Assembly (NCBI GenBank): GCA_030522415.1
Contig: CM060112.1
Location: 2,849,001-2,913,000, forward strand
From: Channallabes apus
Lineage: Eukaryota; Chordata; Actinopteri; Siluriformes; Clariidae
DNA length: 64,000 nt
Direction of reading: 5' to 3'
Shown: piece after piece, positions 24,451 to 43,269 of the stretch
Layout: each line of letters starts with the position of its first letter
Numbering within the stretch: the stretch's first letter is position 1
Translations under genes and position numbers: made by a program
Notes under the pieces: generated by a model
Seen by the model: the letters and a program-made list of their open reading frames with translations, nothing else
Told to the model about the DNA's origin: nothing
Database searches by the model: none

Positions 24451-24649
24451 GTACAGTACAGACCGAGTCTTTATCCTGCTGCACTCATTATAGCTCGAAG
24501 CCTGTGTTGATACCCAGGTAGATTCACTATCACATGGTAGCTGTGACAGATTTCAGGAAGAACAGCGATGACGATTTTGGGAAAGATGTTAGTATCTTTT
24601 GTGACAGATAATGTTTTGTCAATATCAATATGTCTTGGGATAATATTAT

Positions 24650-27600
24650 CATAGACATCTGTGTTGCTCCAGATGTCAGGGATGTCAATGTTGTGCCAGA
24701 TGTTAGATATGTCAGTGTTGTTCCAGATGTCATGTTTGTTGCTCCAGATGTCAGGGATGTCAGTGTTGTTCCAGGTGACATGTTTGTCAGTGTTGTTCCA
24801 GGTGACATGTTTGTCAGTGTTGTTTCAGATGTCATGTTTGTCAGTGTTGTTCCAGATGTCAGGGATGTCAGTGTTGTTCCAGATGTCATGTTTGTCAGTG
24901 TTGTTCCAGATGTCAGGGATGTCAGTGTTGTTCCAGATGTCATGTTTGTCAGTGTTGTTCCAGATGTCAGGGATGTCAGTGTTGTTCCAGATGTCATGTT
25001 TGTCAGTGTTGTTCCAGATGTCATGTTTGTCAGTGTTGTTCCAGATGTCATGTTTGTCAGTGTTGTTCCAGATGTCATGTTTGTCAGTGTTGTTACAGAT
25101 GTCAGGGATGTCAGTGTTGTTCCAGATGTCATGTTTGTCAGTGTTGTTCCAGGTGACATGTTTGTCAGTGTTGTTCAAGATGAGAGGTTTGTCAGTGTTG
25201 TTTCAGATGTCATGTTTGTCAGTGTTGTTCCAGATGTCAGGGATGTCAGTGTTGTTCCAGATGTCATGTTTGTCAGTGTTGCTCCAGATGTCATGTTTGT
25301 CAGTGTTGATCCAGATGTCATGTTTGTCAGTGTTGCTCCAGATGTCAGGGATGTCAGTGTTGTTCCAGATGTCATGTTTGTCAGTGTTGTTCCAGATGTC
25401 ATGTTTGTCAGTGTTGTTCCAGATGTCATGTTTGTCAGTGTTGTTCCAGATGTCATGTTTGTCAGTGTTGTTACAGATGTCAGGGATGTCAGTGTTGTTC
25501 CAGATGTCATGTTTGTCAGTGTTGTTCCAGGTGACATGTTTGTCAGTGTTGTTCAAGATGAGAGGTTTGTCAGTGTTGTTTCAGATGTCATGTTTGTCAG
25601 TGTTGTTCCAGATGTCAGGGATGTCAGTGTTGTTCCAGATGTCATGTTTGTCAGTGTTGCTCCAGATGTCATGTTTGTCAGTGTTGATCCAGATGTCATG
25701 TTTGTCAGTGTTGCTCCAGATGTCAGGGATGTCAGTGTTGTTCCAGATGTCATGTTTGTCAGTGTTGTTCCAGATGTCATGTTTGTCAGTGTTGTTCCAG
25801 ATGTCATGTTTGTCAGTGTTGTTCCAGATGTCATGTTTGTCAGTGTTGTTCCAGATGTCATGTTTGTCAGTGTTGTTACAGATGTCAGGGATGTCAGTGT
25901 TGCTCCAGATGTCAGGGATGTCAGTGTTGTTCCAGATGTCATGTTTGTCAGTGTTGTTCCAGATGTCATGTTTGTCAGTGTTGTTCCAGATGGCATGTTT
26001 GTCAGTGTTGTTCCAGATGTCATGTTTGTCAGTGTTGCTCCAGATGTCATGTTTGTCAGTGTTGTTACAGATGTCAGGGATGTCAGTGTTGTTCCAGATG
26101 TCAGGGATGTCAGTGTTGTTCCAGATGTCATGTTTGTCAGTGTTGTTCCAGATGTCATGTTTGTCAGTGTTGCTCCAGATGTCATGTTTGTCAGTGTTGT
26201 TCCAGATGTCATGTTTGTCAGTGTTGTTACAGATGTCAGGGATGTCAGTGTTGTTCTAGATGTCAGGGATGTCAGTGTTGTTCCAGATGTCATGTTTGTC
26301 AGTGTTGTTCCAGATGTCATGTTTGTCAGTGTTGCTCCAGATGTCATGTTTGTCAGTGTTGCTCCAGATGTCATGTTTGTCAGTGTTGCTCCAGATGTCA
26401 TGTTTGTCAGTGTTGTTCCAGATGTCATGTTTGTCAGTGTTGCTCCAGATGTCCTGTTTGTCAGTGTTGCTCCAGATGTCATGTTTGTCAGTGTTGTTCC
26501 AGATGTCATGTTTGTCAGTGTTGTTCCAGATGTCATGTTTGTCAGTGTTGCTCCAGATGTCATGTTTGTCAGTGTTGCTCCAGATGTCATGTTTGTCAGT
26601 GTTGCTCCAGATGTCAGGGATGTCAGTGTTGTTCCAGATGTCATGTTTGTCAGTGTTGTTCCAGATGTCATGTTTGTCAGTGTTGTTCCAGATGTCATGT
26701 TTGTCAGTGTTGTTCCAGATGTCATGTTTGTCAGTGTTGCTCCAGATGTCATGTTTGTCAGTGTTGCTCCAGATGTCATGTTTGTCAGTGTTGTTCCAGA
26801 TGTCATGTTTGTCAGTGCTGTTCCAGATGTCTGGTATGTCAGTGTTGTTCCAGATGTCATGTTTGTCAGTGTTGTTCCAGATGTCATGTTTGTCAGTGTT
26901 GTTACAGATGTCAGGGATGTCAGTGTTGTTCCAGATGTCAGGGATGTCAGTGTTGTTCCAGATGTCATGTTTGTCAGTGTTGTTCCAGATGTCATGTTTG
27001 TCAGTGTTGTTCCAGATGTCATGTTTGTCAGTGTTGTTCCAGATGTCATGTTTGTCAGTGTTGCTCCAGCTGTCATGTTTGTCAGTGTTGTTCCAGATGT
27101 CATGTTTGTCAGTGTTGTTCCAGATGTCATGTTTGTCAGTGTTGTTCCCGATGTCATGTTTGTCAGTGTTGTTCCAGATGTCAGTGTTGCTCCAGATGTC
27201 ATGTTTGTCAATGTTGTTCCAGATGTCATGTTTGTCAGTGTTGTTCCAGATGTCATGTTTGTCAGTGTTGTTCCAGATGTCATGTTTGTCAGTGTTGCTC
27301 CAGATGTCATGTTTGTCAGTGTTGTTCCAGATGTCATGTTTGTCAGTGTTGTTCCAGATGTCATGTTTGTCAGTGTTGTTCCAGATGTCATGTTTGTCAG
27401 TGTTGTTCCAGATGTCAGTGTTGCTCCAGATGTCATGTTTGTCAGTGTTGTTCCAGATGTCATGTTTGTCAGTGTTGTTCCAGATGTCATGTTTGTCAGT
27501 GTTGCTCCAGATGTCATGTTTGTCAGTGTTGTTACAGATGTCAGGGATGTCAGTGTTGTTCCAGATGTCAGGGATGTCAGTGTTGTTCCAGATGTCATGT

Positions 27601-27830
27601 TTGTCAGTGTTGTTCCAGATGTCATGTTTGTCAGTGCTGTTCCAGATGTCTGGTATGTTAGTGTTGTTCTAGATGTCATGTTTGTCAGTGTTGTGTCAGA
27701 TGCCATGCTTGTTAGTGTTGTTCCAGATGTTTGGGTCCAGATGTCAGAATTCTTTCAGATGTCAGGGAGCTCAGTGTTGCTCCAGAAGTCAGGAATGTCA
27801 GTGTTGTACCTAAGCTGTATCTGTTTAAAC
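24650..27830. repeat. Minisatellite B, 27-bp unit, in intron 4
   Basis: Units of atgtcatgtttgtcagtgtt plus gttccag, with variants atgtcagggatgtcagtgtt, gctccag and gttacag. The unit splits into related 9-mers (gtcatgttt, gtcagtgtt, gttccagat). Because 27 is a multiple of three, frames are kept: all three plus-strand frames and two minus-strand frames lack stops, giving a 1,076-residue plus-strand open frame of VPDVMFVSV repeats. A 378-bp (14-unit) segment is duplicated around 24,800-25,540. It starts about 200 bp after exon 4. Confidence 0.95.
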
Positions 27831-29794
27831 TCTGTATCTGTACATTCTTGTGTGATCTAATATTGGTTTTGAGATCAACAAACCCCTCCATCATGCTGGC
27901 AGGAACATGATTCTGACACTCAGGTCTGGGGCTCGTACAGGGTGTGTGATATTGAGGGCAGAAGCAATGGCTCATCTTCCACAGCTCAGTGGTCAGAAAA
28001 TCAGGAAATACAAAGCAGCGGGAATTAGAATTGGATTCAGTGTCTAGAGCACATGTGTAAACAAGGCGATGGATGTCGTGTATGTACAGAGACCAGGTGG
28101 GGGCAGGTACTGTACAATTGCTCTCAGACCACTAGCACAAATTCTTCATTTGGAGTGGGACCTAAAAATAAATATAATAAATGTTTGAGTCACGTAGCTG
28201 CTTAATGAAAAATATTAAAGTTTAAGTAGATCGCCAGAAGAGGGTTTTAATTTAAAACTTGAGGTGACAGGTTTAGATGAGTTAGGTAAAAAAAGAAGGA
28301 AATATATTAACAAGGAAACCTCTTAATGGCTGAAAACTGTTATTAACATAAAAATAGTTGACTGCCATAAGGAATAAAACACTGTACATAATGTATAAAG
28401 TAACAAAATGTCTTGATAACACACTCACCCTGAATTTATTATGTCATGAAGAGTTACGTTTTCCATCGCAGGAAAAGTCCCTGTTCTTCTAGGAAGAGTA
28501 GCGTATTAGGACGTATTAGTGCTGCTTGTGATTAACAGAGAATTAATCAGCACCTGGATTCCGACCAGAATCAGAATCCAGAACCCGTTAGCGCTGTGGT
28601 ATGAGTGACATTAAAAACCTGCCTGAATATTAAAGATCCTGGCGGAATATTCGATGTCATGCTTGGAGGTGATAATTAGTTTACTGTTCCAAAGTATGTG
28701 TTAACAGACAGAAAGGAGCCATATGAATATGAATAAATATAACCCCTGGCAGTGATTAAACAGCTCAGCTCCTCATTCCTGAGCTCAGACCTGGACCCAC
28801 GCCTGCTCTGCTCTGCCAGAACCCGAAACTCTCAGAACCTGCAAAATGCCACCGTGGTTTATTCCGATTTAGCAAAGCAGAAATGACTGCAATCGATGTG
28901 TCAATGAGTGATATTTAATGGCTCCTTTCACCCGCCGTGTTCTTTCATAATGAACAAAATATCACTGAAACGAATCAGAATATTTCTAGTCGACAGAGCT
29001 CCATATGGGAGCCGCGAGCTATCCCTTGTCCCAGATTAGCTTTGTCCATGGAGTTCACCTCTAAACTCAGAGCTCTGCTTGTCTTCCCACCGATAAAAAA
29101 ACCTTCACATGGCATGAGAAATCTCTGCTTGCTCCGACTAGAGCGTCTATACACACACACTACACACACACACACCCAGGCTGCATAGACTTCGGCACAG
29201 CAAGCCCGGCTCGGCGAGAGGCGAATTAACCGAGCTGCAATCTTCCCGAAATACATTCTGCACCTGCAGAGCACCGCTTGAAATGTGATTGTCTGTGTTT
29301 TCACATGGCTCTGACGCCGCGGTCTTAACAAAAACCACTAACGCTGTCTGGCGTGGCGTGCGTGCCGATTTTCAGCTGTGTCTGCCGCTGGGATTTGGAG
29401 CTGGCTTTTTCAGAAATGTTCGCTTTTGTTAAACAATATTATTTCCCCGCTTCCTCCTGAAGCATCCAAAAAGGCATAGAAATGAGGTTTTAGCTCAGCT
29501 TGCATTCAAAAAATGAAGGAGTCAGCAGCCTCTCTGGTGTAGCTGATCTCTCCGCTAGCACCTAAAATCAGCACCACAAGCTTCCTTGGTGCTATCGGTG
29601 CATGATTAGTGTCTAAGATGCTTTTTTTTGTTTTCTTATTTGGTCAATTACCACTTCCAGAGCTGCGTGACAAGCTGCGTTTGTTTTTCTCTCATTAACT
29701 TTAAGCACAAGAAAAGAATGGGGAAAAGAATTCGGTCTCTGTTAGCATTTTGCTGTGGTATAAGAGTAATTAAACATATTTCCCAAAATATATG
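27831..29794. other. Intron 4 DNA, nothing recognised
   Basis: No exon or transposon identified. 28,930-29,300 is comparatively GC-balanced unique sequence; a (CA)-rich patch lies at 29,152-29,177. Confidence 0.4.
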
Positions 29795-30175
29795 CAATGA
29801 TCAGCCAAAAACCTCGTTAACACATTGACTCTAATTAGACACCAGTAACCTGGCAGCAGGATCTTGACCACCTGAGGCTCACCCATGTCCGAGGAGACCA
29901 AAGGCCAGGTCGTCTCATCCAATCCAACAGGAAAGCAAATCGGCAAAAAAGTCAACACTGACTAGAAAGGCACCAGAACACCCAGTGCACCACAGCCCAC
30001 CGCACACAGGGTCCATCAGGCAAATAGTCCAAGGCCAAGAACCTGGCCTCCAATATCCCCAGATCCTAATCCAATCAAACCACATGGACATGGACATGCA
30101 CCAGACAAACAAGTCCAATCCACTGAGGCTCCGCCCCGCAACCTACATCACCCGAAGGACCTACCGAAAGGGATT
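29795..30175 (+). mobile_element. Internally deleted Tc1-like transposon relic
   Basis: Starts near atgatcagccaaaa (Tc1-like end), then reads gaccacctgaggctcaccca, gaggagaccaaaggccaggt, aaaagtcaacactgactaga and agaacacccagtgcaccaca, as in fish Tc1 transposase genes. It then jumps to ccccagatcctaatccaatc, gacaaacaagtccaatccac and gaggctccgccccgcaacct, the C-terminal part (DPNPI motif region). Stops and deletions make it non-functional. Family assignment rests on memory of the consensus. Confidence 0.7.
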
Positions 30176-30874
30176 TAATGGATTTCCTTTATTTTATTTT
30201 GATCTTGATTTTTTGCTCCTCCTCTTTAGGTCACAGTCTCAGCTAGTCCTGGTCTTGGAATTGACAGCGGTAGGCTTGGCTACAGCTCTAGCAACTGCAT
30301 TAACTCCCTATTGGCTTCTGAGTGATGGAACAGAAAAGGGTTTGAGAACTAGAGTGGGATGAACTAGCCGGTCAGGGGTTCTCGACTAAGTTCTTGCATG
30401 TAGAAGCGGGTGGATATCAATTTCCTCTGTGATTGCTTTATGTGTCATAGCCTTTAATCGTCCAGCTTTGTATCTGTTGCATGTCCGGGCAGAGTTAACA
30501 CCTTGAGCACCTCCAGCTTTATGTTTCCTTTTTGTGTCCAGCCGTCCCTGGTTGCAGCCAGTTTCTTTTATACATGAAAATTCCCGACACATTTGTACTA
30601 TGATGAAAGCATTTTTCATTCAGTTGTCACCCTTGTTTCATGTATTAGTTAATTAATAGCGTGATATTCTGTAGCTTGGTTATTTTTTGTGAAAGTATCA
30701 GACCATGAAGTCTGTAGTTTATGGCAGTGCCGTGGGGTTGTGAGTGAGGAGAGCGAGGAATCAGGATAATGATGGGGAACCCCGAGCATCTCAGTGTCCT
30801 GATTCTCATATCTAGGGCAGAACTGAGTTCAGTGACCGTGCACACGTCAGGATCCAGCTCTTTACTCGCTCTGA

Positions 30875-30906
<32 letters not shown>

Positions 30907-31479
30907 TAGAACAAGGGTGTGTTCAGTCTTGCGTGTAACCCTGAGACAGAAAACGTCCATGCCGGATGACTTCCTGCCCGATCGGAGCTCGCATCGCGTT
31001 TCAGCTCTCAGACTAGAGGCTGCCGTAATAAGTTTTGGGATCCGCGTGTGCATTGTGTGCTGGATGGAGCGATATTAATCACCCTGCAGTCAGCGGGGAC
31101 GGTGGAGCTCTTTAGAACCTCAGGGAACGAAGACCTCTGACTGTGTCCCGGGCAGGAAGTCTTTGCTCAGGCTGAAATCCCTGCCTCCTTTAATTCTGTT
31201 AAGACTTATTTATTTAATATTTATTTATGAGAAGATGAGCCAGGGAACATTTAAGCTCACATCTGCCCTCATTAGGGAAATCCATCTTGGTGTTTTGGCA
31301 CACTTTAGAGTGGATATGTTCACCAGAAATGCAGGAAATTTAATCAAATCTCAAAAATGTGCAAAATAGTGGGTGGAACAAATTCTTTGATTAATCAATT
31401 ATTATGGTAACTTTGGTGATTTACAAAAAAGAAAGTCCCTTCTGGAGCATAAATGGTCTTAATTACAACAAAAGTGTCT
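30176..31479. other. Intron 4 DNA, nothing recognised
   Basis: Unique-looking sequence with one (TG)n run at 30875-30902. No exon identified. Confidence 0.4.
30875..30902. repeat. (TG)n microsatellite
   Basis: Pure TG run in intron 4. Confidence 0.9.
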
Positions 31480-31730
31480 TTTGGTCTTTTCCCAATCTTC
31501 ATTTGTCTGGTTCAGGGTCCACTGTAGCCTCAGATTCCTGATCTTGGCTGGTAGAAGCGATAGAACTTGTCGTAGCCCCGGTCCACCTCAAGGTTCAGTG
31601 TGTTGAGATGATTTTCTGATCATCTCAGTTGTATTTGAGTTCCTGGAGTATTTTAGTCAGATTGAACCTCATTCTCACTCATCAACACGATGTTTCTCAG
31701 TAGAAGAACTGCAGAAGAACATGGATACAC
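31480..31730 (-). mobile_element. Decayed Tc1-like transposon fragment, antisense
   Basis: On the minus strand: gtgttgatgagtgagaatga, caactgagatgatcagaaaa, cacactgaaccttgaggtgg, gatcaggaatctgaggctac and agtggaccctgaaccagac. These match, with decay, the middle of fish Tc1 transposase genes of the group represented at 61196-63208. Frame not preserved. Confidence 0.6.
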
Positions 31731-37079
<5,349 letters not shown>

Positions 37080-37492
37080 CTCCGAGTGGCGCAGTGGTAA
37101 AGTTCTCGCCCTATCATCCGGAGATCGCTGGTTCGGTTCCCGGGTGATGCTGTAACCTCTCACAGCTGGAGGCATAGAGAGAGCTGATTGGCCGAGCTCT
37201 CTCAGTGGGGAGGGATGAGAGGTACTTTGTGCTTCCACATTAATCACGGCTCTACAGCCAATCAGGGGCGTCTGTGAGCTCGCGCACGCGGAAGGAGCAG
37301 CTAACGCTTCCGCGTGCGGCTAGCGCTTTCCTCCGAGTGTGTTACTCCACCCCTAATGGAGCAAGCAGTTCGGAGGAAACACGTGATAGTCTTCGGCCCT
37401 CCCGGCTGAGTGGCAGTAGTAGCCTTAATGTGGAGCCCCCTAGTGACGGGGAGGAATTGGCCATGACTAAATTGGGGAGAAAATTGGTAAAC
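37080..37492 (+). mobile_element. tRNA-derived SINE, third family
   Basis: tRNA-like head with A box tggcgcagtgg at 37087-37097 and B box ggttcggttcc at 37130-37140. A long body follows (gagagctgattggccgagct, cacgtgatagtcttcggccc, ggaattggccatgactaaat) ending aaaattggtaaa. Good preservation and CpG content suggest a fairly recent copy. A C-rich run follows at 37493-37508. Confidence 0.75.
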
Positions 37493-39556
37493 CCCCCCCC
37501 CCAGCCCCTAAAAAAAATAAGGGGAATTGATTCACCCTCGGAGCCAATGTGTTCATTTGAGGAACTGCACTTTTTTTGACACTTCTGGTGGGGAGACGTG
37601 ATTTATTTACAAGATTTATTTCTTGTACGGTTAAGAGAACATATTATAACTCAGCGTTTCCTCTGAATTTATCCAAGAATACTAACATGCTAATCATATT
37701 ATAATGATTATAAGAGCTTATTTCAAAGAAAAATAGCACTCGCGAACATTCTCGCAAAGCTAAATTTTGTGTTTGTCCAGGGATATACGTACAGTAACTC
37801 GGCTTTCACACAGCTGAATGCCAGAGCGTGCTGCAAAGTGTTAGCATGCTAACATCAACTGTAGGTTTTTGTGGAAGTAATAAGTAATAAGTAAATATTA
37901 GAGTTTATTATTATTAAGAAATATTGACTAATGAGCATTTCTGAAGATTTTCTGCAGGACATACTGAACCAAGAGTGATCCAAGGAAGGAAAACCGGTGA
38001 AATGGTGACAGGGTGGCCAATGGCCCGTGTAGTCTGATCCAATATAAGTGCTGGTTCTGATGGAAAGGTGTCAGAACACACGCGCATTACAGTTTTTATG
38101 GCAAAGGTGAGAGCTACTAAATATTAGGCGAGTGGGATCACAGGATCAAGCAGTACAGTCTGCAGTCAGTGTAACAGATGACCATGGCTTACAATGACAC
38201 TCTTACTAATAGTGGATGTATTCAGAGGATATGAAAGAATTATTGAAGGAAATCTTTTGTTTGTCAAATGTGTCAGTCTTTCTAGTCTGGATAATGAATA
38301 TTATTTCCAGCCGTGTTTCTATTTAACGCTTGCTGGGACCTTGAAAATGGATGGGAACGAGTTTTTTCCTCCGTGCCGAGCATGAGTCACTCCGTGCCAC
38401 CGAAGTGCCATTAACGGAGAGAATTGCTTCGCCCCACCCCACTCAGCAGACTTGACAGGAAGCACATTAAGCATCAGGCTACTCGCGCAGCAGCGTCTTC
38501 TTGCTATAAGAGCCACGTATAAAAGGAACGGCGAGTCAGAAATCAGACAGACGTGTGCTAACAAGTTATAACAGTATATACGCGTCGATCCGGACTGTAC
38601 GTCTCGTCTAAATCAGGTGTTCAGGAGGAATTTGAGTCTGTACTCTCTGTCTCTTATTTTAGAAATATATAGTGACTTATTTTTTACTATTAACTTTCTC
38701 GGTGGTTAGTTCTACACTCTTTATATTCTTTTTGGTGTTTTTTTATGTGAAATAAGGAAAATACCAGACTGGAGAACAAAAAGTAAAAACTGTACTTAAA
38801 AAAACCTCGCAGTCACATTAATAATGTTCTGCTTTGCTAAAGACTTCAGCCAGCAAACAGCGAAACTTTTGTTTCACCCGACAAATTTCTTTTCCACGTT
38901 TTCTTATAATTTTTTTTTATACTTTGGTTTCTCACTGTAGTAAAGCATCATTTAATAAATGGTGTCAATGTGAAGTACAGAATGAACCCTGAGTAAAGCA
39001 GAGCTGCTAAATACATCTAAACTGAACAGCTAGCAGAGAGTACCAGAGATGGGAATTAATTCATTAGTGTTGATTCGAAGCCAAATGAGACATGAGAATA
39101 TTGGCTGGATTTCTTTTTTTTTATGTTTCTCATTGGATCTACATGTAGACACTTTGATTCACAAAGCCAGAGGTTGTTATTTAATGAATGGTGAAGGGTT
39201 ACTGTATAATTGTCTAAAACCACATTACTTACCGCTAAAAATGAAATTAATTTATTTGGTTAGCTCTGATCATGTGACTCAAGCTGCATTTATTTTTTTC
39301 AAGCTTTAGAGGTGAACTTAGCTTTGTTTTAGAATAGGTATAAAGCTTGCAGAATGTGATGTAATGTTTTGTTGTTGTTATTGTTTTCAGGTCAATTTAA
39401 TTAAATCCTTCTTAAGGTGCTGAGAGGAAAAATAATTAGGTGCATAAAAATTAAGTCAAGCACGTAAAAATCCTAGCAACAAGCAGTATACGTGAATACA
39501 ACATGAATTCTTATTAACATCATGGCACGCTCAGACCATCAGCTGATCTGCCTGCA

Positions 39557-39593
39557 ATAATAATAATAATAAGAAGAAGAAGAAGAAGAAGAA
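39557..39593. repeat. (AAT)n to (AAG)n compound microsatellite
   Basis: Five AAT units run directly into about seven AAG units. Confidence 0.85.
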
Positions 39594-40886
39594 TTATTTA
39601 GAATTTGTCACATGTATCTTACAGCACAATGAAATGATGTTTTCACATACTGTATCTCAGCATACGCTGCTGGTATCTTCGAAAATTCATAACTCGGATC
39701 TTCTTATGTAGGTGAATTACGTATATACAGTATATAGATATAAAGATCCACTGATGGCTGAGCTGGACCTTCAGCATAGACCAAAATGGACGTTCTAGTA
39801 GCTCATGGGGCCTCTGCTGGGCTTGGAGGTCACGTGTTTTCAACTCCTGATAAAAAAAATAATAAATAATTAAGACCTCAAAAATAATAAATAATAAATA
39901 ATAATAATAAAATAATAAATTGCTATAAATTGCTGTATATAATGCAGTTTAGAAGGAATTAATATCTCATTAGCATGTTCACTTCATGAATACGTATGAA
40001 CAGATGTCCATTAATCTAGTTTTATTTCATCTTCATTTTTAATTATAAGTTTAACCGTTCCTTATTTTAAATTATTTAATCAGTAATTAACACATTACAC
40101 ATCATCTGCACTAGCCTATATTTGTATGTTTTTGTCTGTATAGCATTAACCGCTAGCTATAATCGAACAACACTATAGTGTAACTTTGTACACCGCTGCA
40201 TTATTGATGACTAGCGTGCTAATCAGCTTAGCCAAATGTATTGCTCAAGTAGGTGTTGTTTCTATTTATTATTATTATTATTATTATTATTAATTAATGA
40301 TGTAAGCCCAGTTGTAAAGTTTGAACAGTTTTAATCTAGTTTAATTGAGAATGCAAGAATGACCAGCCTCATGCAGTTTACACCATGTTTATGACCATGT
40401 TTACTAGCTGTTAAGTCAAGTTAACCAACTGCTAAGTTGATGTACAGCTTAAATAACTAGTTACAGTAGCTAGTGTTAATCTAGTTAATGTCCAGTACAA
40501 TATGTTTTTTGTCATGAATATATATATCTGTGTGTGTGTAATTCTGTGAAAATTGTTCTATTGTTTTATTTTTCCCTCATGCTGCACTTCTAATTAATTT
40601 CATCTTTGCTGTATACAGATATTCCCTGTGTTGTTATTATTAGTATTATTATTTTTCTTTTGGAAACCCACTGCCTGGGCTGAATTTGCATATATGCATA
40701 TGTATGAAGGTGGCTGTCCTCATTACCGTGTGTGTTATTTGGCAGATGATATGTGACTAAACAATTTGTGTGCCAGGCTTTTGTGTTTGAGTGAAGTGAA
40801 ATTCCGCACTTCTTGAATAATTTCATTATAATCGTCTAGGCAGTGACACTGAGGACTCGTGTTCATTGCTACAATTTCACTCTTAC

Positions 40887-40888
<2 letters not shown>

Positions 40889-40931
<43 letters not shown>
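40889..40931. repeat. (GT)n microsatellite
   Basis: About 21 GT units in intron 5. Confidence 0.9.
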
Positions 40932-40933
<2 letters not shown>

Positions 40934-41624
40934 TTAATACTTATTCATCAAAACAAAAAGAGAAAAACAAATGGCAGATTCCCTGTCGAAATTCGTCCAG
41001 TTTAATGATTTGAACAGATTTGAACAAACAGAAACGTTCTTTTGAATTCAAGCCTTTAACCCTGAAATGGGAATCAAATCCTTTTTATAAAACCTTTTTA
41101 CGACTTCCTGTACGGCTTAGTGCTTCAGTTTGTATGTTATGGATCATGTTTTTTTTTTTTCTAAATTAAAGGAAATTAAAATAAATAACAGTATGTTATA
41201 TTAAAATATTCAACAATAGTGCTAAACCCAGATTGTCTGTTATTACCTTAAAGTTGATTAGCAGAAGGTTCTGTGTTTAAGCAGAGTTTGTAATCGTTAG
41301 GAATGAGATGCTAAATGCTAAACGTTAGCTTGATGCTAAAGTAATGCTACTGTACGTCTGAGGCTAAAGCTAACTGCCAGTGCTCAGAGGCTAAACACAT
41401 CACTTTAAATTCTATTTATATACAACTTCATTCCATACAAAAATTCTTTATTTTCTATATTGTATAGCTAGGTTTTTCTTATTTTTCTCATATTTTTCTT
41501 ATATTTTTCATATATAGTATTTTTCATATTGTACACCTTTTTTTTTTTCTTTCTTAGTTAAATTTACTTCTATTTTCTTTTTTTTTTATATATATTTATT
41601 TTCTAATAATAGTCTTTTATTTTA

Positions 41625-41700
41625 AGGTCACGGCCGGTCGTGTAAGCATCTCACTGCATATCGTACTGTGTATGACTGTGTGTGACAAATAAAATTTAAA
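41625..41700 (+). mobile_element. LINE-like 3' end
   Basis: ggccggtcgtgtaagcatct, cactgcatatcgtactgtgt and gacaaataaaatttaaattt form a 3' end with an AATTT-type tail seen widely in fish genomes. The clade is not determined and the upstream border is unclear. Confidence 0.5.
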
Positions 41701-42309
41701 TTTGAAGTCATATTACGACAATTCACTAAACAGAATAACTGTTTCTAATAACTGCAACTATGGTGAAGTGCATGTTGTGAATTTTTGTCTGGAAATAAAT
41801 GGCAGTATAAAAATGTATAAAACAAAAATGTAAAAAGAAACACAAGAACACGGATGATTGCAGGGAAACCGAGATAGTTATGGAAATGTAACGTTACGGT
41901 AGGTCTGGAAACAAATCCAGGTTCTCACCAGCCTCTGTTCTTACTGCTAATAAGACAACATACAGTATACTGTAGTGTTACCTTTCGCTTTACCTTTAGC
42001 TTCACCTGATTGAGAAAGTTACCTAGAAAACATAATCTCGCCTGTGCTGAAGATGTTGGAAAACTTCAAAGTTACAGTTTTACCTGCGAGTGTTACAGAG
42101 CACTGCCCCTGGAGACTCCTTCCATAAACGCCAGATATTTTTCATAAATGTTGCATAAAGCTCTCATTATGGGATTTTGTTGTTTATTATAGAAACATTA
42201 TCATATTAGTTCGAGTGTGTTAAGAGATGCTGTTATAGATAAATGAATCAGCACCTTCTAACTTCTTCTGTCTTCTGTTCTACTTCTGTTCTTAAGTGCA
42301 AATATATTC

Positions 42310-42480
42310 AATTCAATTCAATTTTATTTGTATAGCGCTTTTAACAATTGTCATTGTCGCAAAGCAGCTTCACACAATCAAAAGAATTATTTAAGTTTGT
42401 ATGGAATGTGAATGTGCATGAATCAAAATGGTCAGAAAGTCAAATACAGTGAAAATAAAATTCTAACCTCAGCGATCCTG
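42310..42480 (-). mobile_element. L2-type LINE 3' tail, antisense
   Basis: Begins with (ATTCA)n then attttatttgtatagcgctt, taacaattgtcattgtcgca and aagcagcttcacacaatc. This is the reverse complement of the fish L2 3' end with its TTGAA tail; compare 62360-62434. Sharp tail, gradual decay beyond. Confidence 0.75.
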
Positions 42481-43269
42481 TCTCCGGACACAACTGGACT
42501 TTCACCTAGTGTTTTAGAGACGTCCCACTGTTTTATCTCTAAGGTTCCAGCAAGCAAGGAACTTTTTGACCCTGCACCAGATTGACTGTTTTACAGCTCT
42601 GCTATTCTTTATTATTTACAGTGTCTATGTCCTTGAAAATAAAAAATCATTGTAAATCATTAATAATCAACACTATTTGGAAAGCAGGCCACAGTGGATG
42701 GATATGGCTGGGTCTTATATATTTTAATAATTTATAGTCTCACAATCAGGTGCTGGTGTCAGAGAATGACAGGTGGACGTTGTTGCAGTTTTGACAGAAA
42801 TTAATAAAACCTGGACATAAATCAAGCAAGGTAGAGAGGGTGAAGAAAACAAGATGAACCCGGGATAAGGCAATAATTAGAAACATGAGGCAGAGCCAAA
42901 ATAAAAAAAATTAGCAGCGAGTGATACAATCAGAAGAAGACAAGCATAATAATCTCATAATGATGTGGCCATAGAATCTGAACCCTTAAATAGTGTGTAA
43001 TGCATCTGTGTGTCTGTGTTGAGCCATGTGTGTATGTATACTGCACTGACTTCTGAAATGTGTAGCCTGATCCAGATGGCAAGCATGAAATTCCAGGCAC
43101 AGCAAAGGACCTCCCAGTCTATGACACATTGGTGCCTTGAAACCCATATTAGTGTGTGATGTTAGACTAGAAGTGTTGGTGTGGTGGCCTTCGCTGGGGG
43201 ACGTGGTACAAGGGGGCACAGTGTTCATGATGTGGTGGTTTAAGCTTCTTCAAGCTAACATCAGCTTTT
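42481..43269. other. Intron 5 DNA, no assigned feature
   Basis: No exon. The right part (43,000-43,269) may be the downstream continuation of the antisense Gypsy relic, but its translation is too decayed to claim. Confidence 0.35.

Larger units (their letters stand above)
37493..41624. other. Intron 5 DNA, mostly unique and AT-rich
   Basis: No gene recognised. Microsatellites: AAT/AAG at 39557-39593, AAT-rich at 39862-39920, (ATT)n at 40266-40293, (GT)n at 40889-40931. The stretch 39,600-39,845 has repeat-like wording (gtcacatgtatcttacagc) but no firm assignment. Confidence 0.4.

Noticed and set aside
24630..27860. 1,076-codon plus-strand open frame of VPDVMFVSV repeats and its minus-strand partners
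   Set aside because: A 27-bp repeat keeps frame and lacks stops in five frames; it lies in an intron and its ends are arbitrary.
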